From Viscum album (lineage: Eukaryota > Streptophyta > Magnoliopsida > Santalales > Viscaceae): 64,000 nt of DNA. A program made the translations under genes and the position numbers. Where the stretch lies: contig OY728166.1 of the NCBI GenBank assembly GCA_963277665.1, positions 1,073,312,014-1,073,376,013 of the forward strand, read 5' to 3'. Of this stretch, positions 57,601 through 64,000 are shown piece after piece (position 1 is the first letter of the stretch; each line of letters begins with the position of its first letter). The notes below the pieces were generated by a model. The model ran no database searches. It was not told where the DNA came from and was given only the letters and a program-made list of their open reading frames with translations.

Positions 57601-59105
57601 GGATAAGAAATCACTTTTATGAGAAAATATATTTTTACTAACTGGGTACACATAAATGATAATGAATGATATATATCCTTGTAGATCTTGAGAAGATAGG
57701 AAGATCTTGAAAGAAGTATAAAATGAGGTAAATCAAACTGAAATCCTTAGTTTATCCCCAATTAAGGTTTTAAGTTTTTCATTAAAATGGAAAAAATTAT
57801 CATTTAAGTGGAATTATAACCAAGAACCTACATTGTACCCCTCCAAATCCACTAGGTAGACAATGATTCATGAAAAAAATCGATTTCACCCAAAGTTACC
57901 CATCATGTACCCAGTATTAAGAAGTTGTTTACCCGATGCTTTTTGCACCACACCCCCATTTACTTTTCCCTCAAACACCCCCTAAATCTCTTAATACCCC
58001 ATTACCATAAAATATAAAAGAAATTAACTATAATGGAAAAAGTATAATAAAATTATCTATAATTTTTATGTCTTTTCATCCATAGTATATAATGAAGATA
58101 ACATTGTCTTGCAAACATTTTTTGAATTCAAAGACTCTCCAAATTCCACCACAATAGGGTATCACAATGTTTGTTACACTTACTTGAGTACATAATTTTA
58201 ATTGGATACAGAGGATATATTTTTTATTGAATATATTATATATATTTTTCATGTATAGTGTTGGAATAAATCCACTCTTTATTATTCACACCACACTACA
58301 TTGTGACTAGTGTTGTCCCTATATGTTGAAGAAATGTTAGTTAAGGAAAAAAACATAGTCTCAAGATAATGAACAAGGGATCATGTTAGTGTCATATTTT
58401 ATTCTTAGGACTTGATATAAAGATCTATTTTCCCTGAATTATTCTCTAGATCACATTCTCAAAACTACATTGGTCTTGGAGTATTTTCATGTGTTGAAAC
58501 ATGCTACATTGGCACAATAATTCTCTTCTAAGATTTGGTCTAATGTTAAATTAGATGGTGATTGTATATTTAATGTCCCCATAAAAATTAAATTATTTAT
58601 GAATGTGGTCTTAGAACCTTCAATTTAATCATATATATATATTATATTCATCTACATACTCATATACATCCACCTACTTTATAATAAAAAATTTACAAGT
58701 TTCAGGGAATTGGCTCTAAATAAACCATGATTCAAAATCTAGATTGATTGAATAAGAATAAATTCAATTTTTTAGTCAATTACATTCTTTAAACTATTAT
58801 ATTTATAAAACTAAAATTTAATAACTAAAATTTTGAGAAAACATGCAAAATTAAATAGGAATAAAAGAAACAAATAGTGGTAAATTTATCTAGTATACAT
58901 TCCCCTACACTTAAGTGATAATATTTCCTCATATCATTTTTCTCAACAAGATATAATAATATCAAAAATAATCTCTATTTTATTCCTTTTTTTAAGGTTA
59001 AAATTAAAAAAATTAGTTGAATCGTGATTTTAATCTAAAACATCGTCTGATATCACTTTCCTTCAAGTTTCTCATCATTTATTTAGGTTTACAAAACCTT
59101 GATAT
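54641..59105. other. Unclassified AT-rich region
   Basis: About 4.5 kb with only short frames, none with a recognised motif. There is no obvious relation to the LTR family. A tgttggaata at 58258-58267 resembles the start of some Ty1/copia LTRs, but no partner copy was found. Confidence 0.3.
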
Positions 59106-61751
59106 ACTAACACCCCAAGGTTTTAAAAATAAATTGAAATGAATGAAACACTGAATATCTACCTAATGAAACATATTTTTAAGGATACAGTTATAAACTA
59201 TCCACTAAACATAATTTTTCCACTTCTATGATTTTTATTTCTTAAAACGGACGTCTACGATTGTGATCAGTAAGTTATTTGAAGTATGATAGAACGAACT
59301 TGTTTTTTCGCTGAATACTAACATACCCTTATTAATAGTAATATGAGTATTAATGTGACCCTTATGAATAGTACGTCATATTATTATTTTATTTTCTTAA
59401 GGTTATAATATAATGATATCTTGATTAATTTTTCAAGGTGATATAAAATGCTTTATAGTTTTAAAATTATTTTTTTAATAAATTATGATTTTATTTAAAA
59501 ATTAAATTAATAATATTATGGAAATTATTTAAAAAAAATGGAGTTCATTTTTTTATTTTACATATTGATAAATGGTTATGGTAAATGTTTGGTATTTTTT
59601 TGAGATAGATGAAGTTTCAGTGAATAGTAAAAATATAGTTTTATGTTTTCAATGTGTTCGATGAAATCATAATGATGTAATAATGATGTAATCATTATGG
59701 TAGACTCTTAAGGATAAAAATATGATATTATATGTCCAAAGTGTCCAATAACATGGGGAAAAATCATGGTCAATACCATGGTTTTGGAAATACAACTAAT
59801 GAGGTTCCCATTGAAATTAATTAAAAGCTCCCTCACTTTCACTATAATTACCACCCCCACCCCCTCTTCCTCTCTGACCTCTCATTCATTGAGAATTGTC
59901 TAAATTATACCCAATACCCTTTCCAAGGATCTTCCCCACGTCCAATACCTTCTGTTCTTACCAAAATTTCAAAACCAATGGCCTTAAGAAGGATCTCAAG
60001 GAGAAGAGATCAAGAGGTAAAGATCCTTTTTCATTATCTTGTGTTTTCTTTTCAATTCATTTATTTTATTATACTCTATTCTAATACCCTTATCCAAGAG
60101 TAATTAAAGATCTAATATTATATATATTCTCTATTTTTTATCATGTTTATGGAAACATTCTTCATCATTCTTCTTATCCTCTTCCTCTTATTCTAAAAAT
60201 AAAAACACCATTTGGGATGTGTCGATTTACCAACATCGTGGATGATGTGTCTTAAATTTCATTTACTTCCTTAAAAGTGGGGTTTAAAACCATTTTACTG
60301 CATAAAAAAGTTTTTGAATTGTATTATATTACCTCTATTATGTTTTGTAATTAACTTATATGCATAATATTAATGGAATACGATGAAACAAGTTCGTGAT
60401 TATCAAAGAACCACCAAAATGATCTAAAACAATATCACTAATGATTTTTCAAATGATTCATCCTTATAATATATAATAAAAATGATTTATGGAATCATTT
60501 TATATTCTGGAAACATATTAACCCCATTTTTTCCACTTATGGAGTTTCTCTTATATTTAATAAGAAAATCTATTAAGACTAACCATGGAAATCATGTGAA
60601 GCATGCACCCAAACCAATGGAAATAACAAAAAAATATTTATAAATTGGTCGAATGATGTTTTAAAATAAGCATATAAGGTGTTATAAACATAAATATATT
60701 TCTATAAAATATTAATAACACTATTTTACCCATTATACATGAGGTTTAAACAAGTTTAATGTCTGAAGAACCCAAGGTAAAGGGATTCTTAATCCAATTT
60801 CCATTCTTTGGTTTAACCTTATACTACATTGATTACATGTTAATAATATTTTTTTGTGATTTAATTTTGTTTAAATTATGTATTATTATTATTATTTATA
60901 AATTATACACATATTATATTAATTCTATTAATTATCACATCAATTATATAATATTTCTAAGGGAATTTTCTTTAAAAATCCTCTTAAAATTGTATTTTAC
61001 AAAATTCAAAATAAATGTTTTTATGAAATTATTCATGTTTTATGATTATGTTCTAGTACTTGGGCATTATTTATGATTAATTATGGGATTTATATCTCCC
61101 TCCTATTCATTGGGTATGTGTAATTTGGAGGTCGGTCATATGGATACTCCAAGTATAACTACGATGGTTACATCATAAGGTAGTCGTGTGGGTAATATTA
61201 TAAGGTAGTTATGAGGGATACAAATCATAAGGTTTTCTTGAGGGTTAAAATATAAATAATTCATTCCCAAATATACCATTTTGGTTTTATATATTTTATC
61301 TAATGTTTTATGGAAATATCATATTTCACAAAGTATGTAGGGGTGAGAAGTATATCTTTGTATAAATGATTTCATTTGCTTATAAGTTTTAATGGACCAA
61401 TGGTTTCATTCCTTCTTTTTATTTCCCTTAATGAGGTTTTTATGATCATACAATGTTCTAAAATGTTTTTTATAGGTTAAAAGGTTGTGTAAGAGAAATG
61501 AATAAGTCATTGGAAATATTATGAATTTTTTTCAAAGAAATCATGTTGTTGTTTTGTATTTAAATCATTATGTTTTAAAAGAAATGTATATTGTTTTAAT
61601 AGTACCCACTTGGTATTCTTTTTGGTTGATATGTGTGAGTTTTTTCCTAACATTAAAAAAAATCTAAATTGAAAATATCATTGGGATTTTAAAGAAGTGA
61701 AATCCAGTCGAAATAACTATATTATGTGATGTTTAAGGTCGAGTCATTACA
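59106..61751 (+). mobile_element. Old solo LTR of the wider family
   Basis: It begins actaacacccc (from TGTAACACCCC) and ends gtcattaca, 2646 bp, flanked by gatat (59101-59105) and gataa (61752-61756), a 5-bp duplication with one change. Inside it, ggagttcattttttt...ttggtatttttttgag...gaatagtaaaaa (59540-59630) matches the U3 of E3 near 16015-16110. Also ggtaaagggattcttaatcc and ttccattctttggtttaa (60775-60816) match 18320-18357. It lacks recognisable hairpin-type modules and is about 1.1 kb shorter than the E3 LTR. No internal sequence follows. Confidence 0.75.
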
Positions 61752-64000
61752 GATAAAACTTATATAAAATTTTAATTAGATAACTTCCCCTTATTCATAT
61801 TGGTTAAATATTATATTCCCCATAAATTTCTTATTATAAAAAGATGAAAAACGTTTTTTAAGCCATTACATGTGAATAAAACTTATTTTTGGTTTATGAC
61901 TAATATGAAACTAAAACATCCTATATAGAAGTATTCACCTAAGGTTATTTATGGTAACTTGGGTATGTATATAAAATAAGGGAAACCAACTATTAGTTTT
62001 TAATTTTAATATTATTTATAGATTTGTTTCTACACACACACACACAATTTTTATAATAATCTTAGAAACATCCATTGGGATCCCAGGAATCCATATTACT
62101 ACTCTTTAAAGTACTAATAAAATTTTGTTTTATGTTGGATCATTGGTGTATTGTTTCTTTGGCAGAGACAATTCACCCAAATTCTCATTCAATCATATAG
62201 TTTGTAAAATCCATATGAATAACTGCCTTATTCATTCCATTGAATCATCAATAATCATATTAATAGGACAATGAATCACTATTTTCAAAATGATTTATCT
62301 CAATGATAACTAATGGATAATCTTATTAAGTGTTACCACTAATAGTATACACAACACACTACACAAAAATTTATTTTCTTCTCGTATTTTAATATGTATA
62401 TATATAGGAAGATGAATGAAAATTATGATAATAATATTGAATTAAAATATTATGGATATAGAATACTCTCCAATTTATTAGTTCCAATTCTATGTGAGTG
62501 GTTGTGTATTAAATTTATCTTCAGTTTTAATTATTTTATCCATGATGTTAAATGTAAATAATATACTCAGTGGGTTAAAAAATTCTTATTTATAATCAAA
62601 AATGAACAACTCTAGATATTGGGCAACCAACCAAGAGTGACTAGTTCATATTTATCTTCCTAGATTTTCTGATTCTCAATAATGAATCTATAAGGTTATG
62701 GATTTATCAAAAATTTCCTTCTAAAAAACAACATTAGTCTCTAGACATAAATAGTAAATTTAATTTAATATTCCCTAAATAAATTCATATATCCATTTGG
62801 GTTAACTTTATTCACATAGAATATTATAGAACATCTAAATTTTATATTTTAGGGAAATAACTTCATCCTTGAATTGAATAAAAGGACTATTTCTCCTTCT
62901 TAAAAACTATTATTTTGATCAAACTTTCATCAATAAATATGGAAATATCCTTATAATAGTATAATTATCATTAGATTCTCTTAAAATTTCATTAAGTCCA
63001 TTATGTTCAAACATAATTTTGTCAACAACACTCATTTAATGCATTTTAAAATATTTTAATACCCCAAAGTCCTTATGTTTGATATCCATATGTAGATGTC
63101 ATGTTTTTATAGAAACAATCCTATCAAGAGACATATAGATAGATGTTTTATAGGAAGTTATATATATATAAATAAAATCCTATAATTTTTAATCATAATA
63201 TTTCCTTAATCATATCATTATCTTCTAAAATTTTCCCTTCAATTATTTTTTTATACTTTAATATTTTCTACTATTTTATTGGTTTTGAACTATTATATTC
63301 TTATTTATGGATCCATACTTCTCTATCATCACTCTGAATTTATTTTTATAAAATTGTATTTTATTATCACTAATAATTTACATTAAAAATATAAATCTAA
63401 AAAAGAAGTGTTTCCTTGTAATTTTTTTGTGAGAATACATTTTCTATTAGGTAAATGACTTTGAGAAATTTTGAAACACAACATAATGAAACAAGAATGT
63501 ATCACTCCCATGTTATTTAGGAGATAGACCCAAAATTTTGATGATGCCTATATAAAATATTTTCACTTCTATAATTACATTAAAATACATTACATGCATG
63601 ATCCCCACATTTTCATTTCCTTTAGTAGTTATCAAAATTCTTGAAACAAATACCTAGAATCCTTGAATAATTTAGCCTACTAAAAACCACACATATAAAC
63701 GTTATAATATATTTTAAATTTACATATAGTCCAAACTTGGTAATATGAGGAAGTGGTTTGAAATTTACAACAAATCTTCTTCTAGTACAAATATTATAAA
63801 AATTACATCTTTCCATTGATTGTATAAATATGGTTCATCTCATGTGTATTACTTCACATATAACTCAAACCTATTTCTATTATTCCAATTCATTTCATAT
63901 ATATTATTTCTAGTAAAAATATTGTTTTAAAAAAAAAAAATACAATATAAATATTTTTTTTATAGAGAACAATTATTCATCTAGAAACTCGCCCTTGATG
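61752..64000. other. Unclassified AT-rich region at the right edge
   Basis: No coding frame with a recognisable motif on either strand. A short CA microsatellite lies at 62033-62046. The stretch may be decayed retroelement sequence, but I see no specific support for that. Confidence 0.3.

Noticed and set aside
58258..58340. Start of a Ty1/copia LTR (tgttggaata)
   Set aside because: No second copy, primer site or coding remnant was found nearby.
62033..62046. CA microsatellite as a notable element
   Set aside because: Only about seven units; common background.

Overview
This window is plant heterochromatin built from transposable elements nested inside one another. It is AT-rich, and I found no host protein gene, rRNA gene or functional tRNA gene. 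Plant origin is shown by a Tekay/Del-type Ty3/gypsy chromovirus (gag, protease, integrase, chromodomain, initiator-Met primer site), a CACTA (En/Spm) transposon with TNP2 and Transposase_24 proteins, and plant-type SINE and LINE pieces. The sequence does not identify a species; a large-genome angiosperm fits best.

The frame of the window is one old chromovirus on the + strand, called E1 here. Its 5' LTR runs from 8854 (its first part is missing) to about 15346, its internal region to 48581, and its 3' LTR from 48582 to about 53118. It is broken by successive insertions. A minus-strand gag-only relative (E2, before 1 to 8853) sits in its 5' LTR. A LINE-like piece (9433-11718) sits in the same LTR. 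A young, nearly perfect gag-only element (E3, 15857-25982, TSD ATTAG) sits in its leader. A 685-bp SINE-like element with a 15-bp TSD (27792-28476) splits its integrase. A 19.2-kb CACTA transposon (29159-48338, TSD AAA) splits the join between integrase and chromodomain. E1 coding sequence resumes on the far side of the integrase and chromodomain insertions, which fixes their order.

E3 has two 3754-bp LTRs that differ at nine positions I could locate, a primer-binding site, a polypurine tract, and one intact 355-aa gag with three CCHC-type knuckles. It has no pol. This is the layout described as TR-GAG, a non-autonomous LTR element that must borrow pol from a relative such as E1. E2 has the same layout in a much more decayed form, so gag-only elements of this family have arisen or persisted over a long time.

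The CACTA element carries subterminal inverted repeats, a G-rich minisatellite, a dead TNP2 transposase (31060-34478), a second gene of the Transposase_24 family (34867-37139) whose seven exons keep a 577-aa reading frame, a C-rich minisatellite, and a higher-order satellite array (three monomer types, period about 536 bp, 34 monomers). A minus-strand solo LTR (40656-44292) interrupts that array.

Right of E1 is unclassified AT-rich DNA (53119-59105), another solo LTR of the wider family (59106-61751, TSD gatat/gataa), and unclassified AT-rich DNA to the end.
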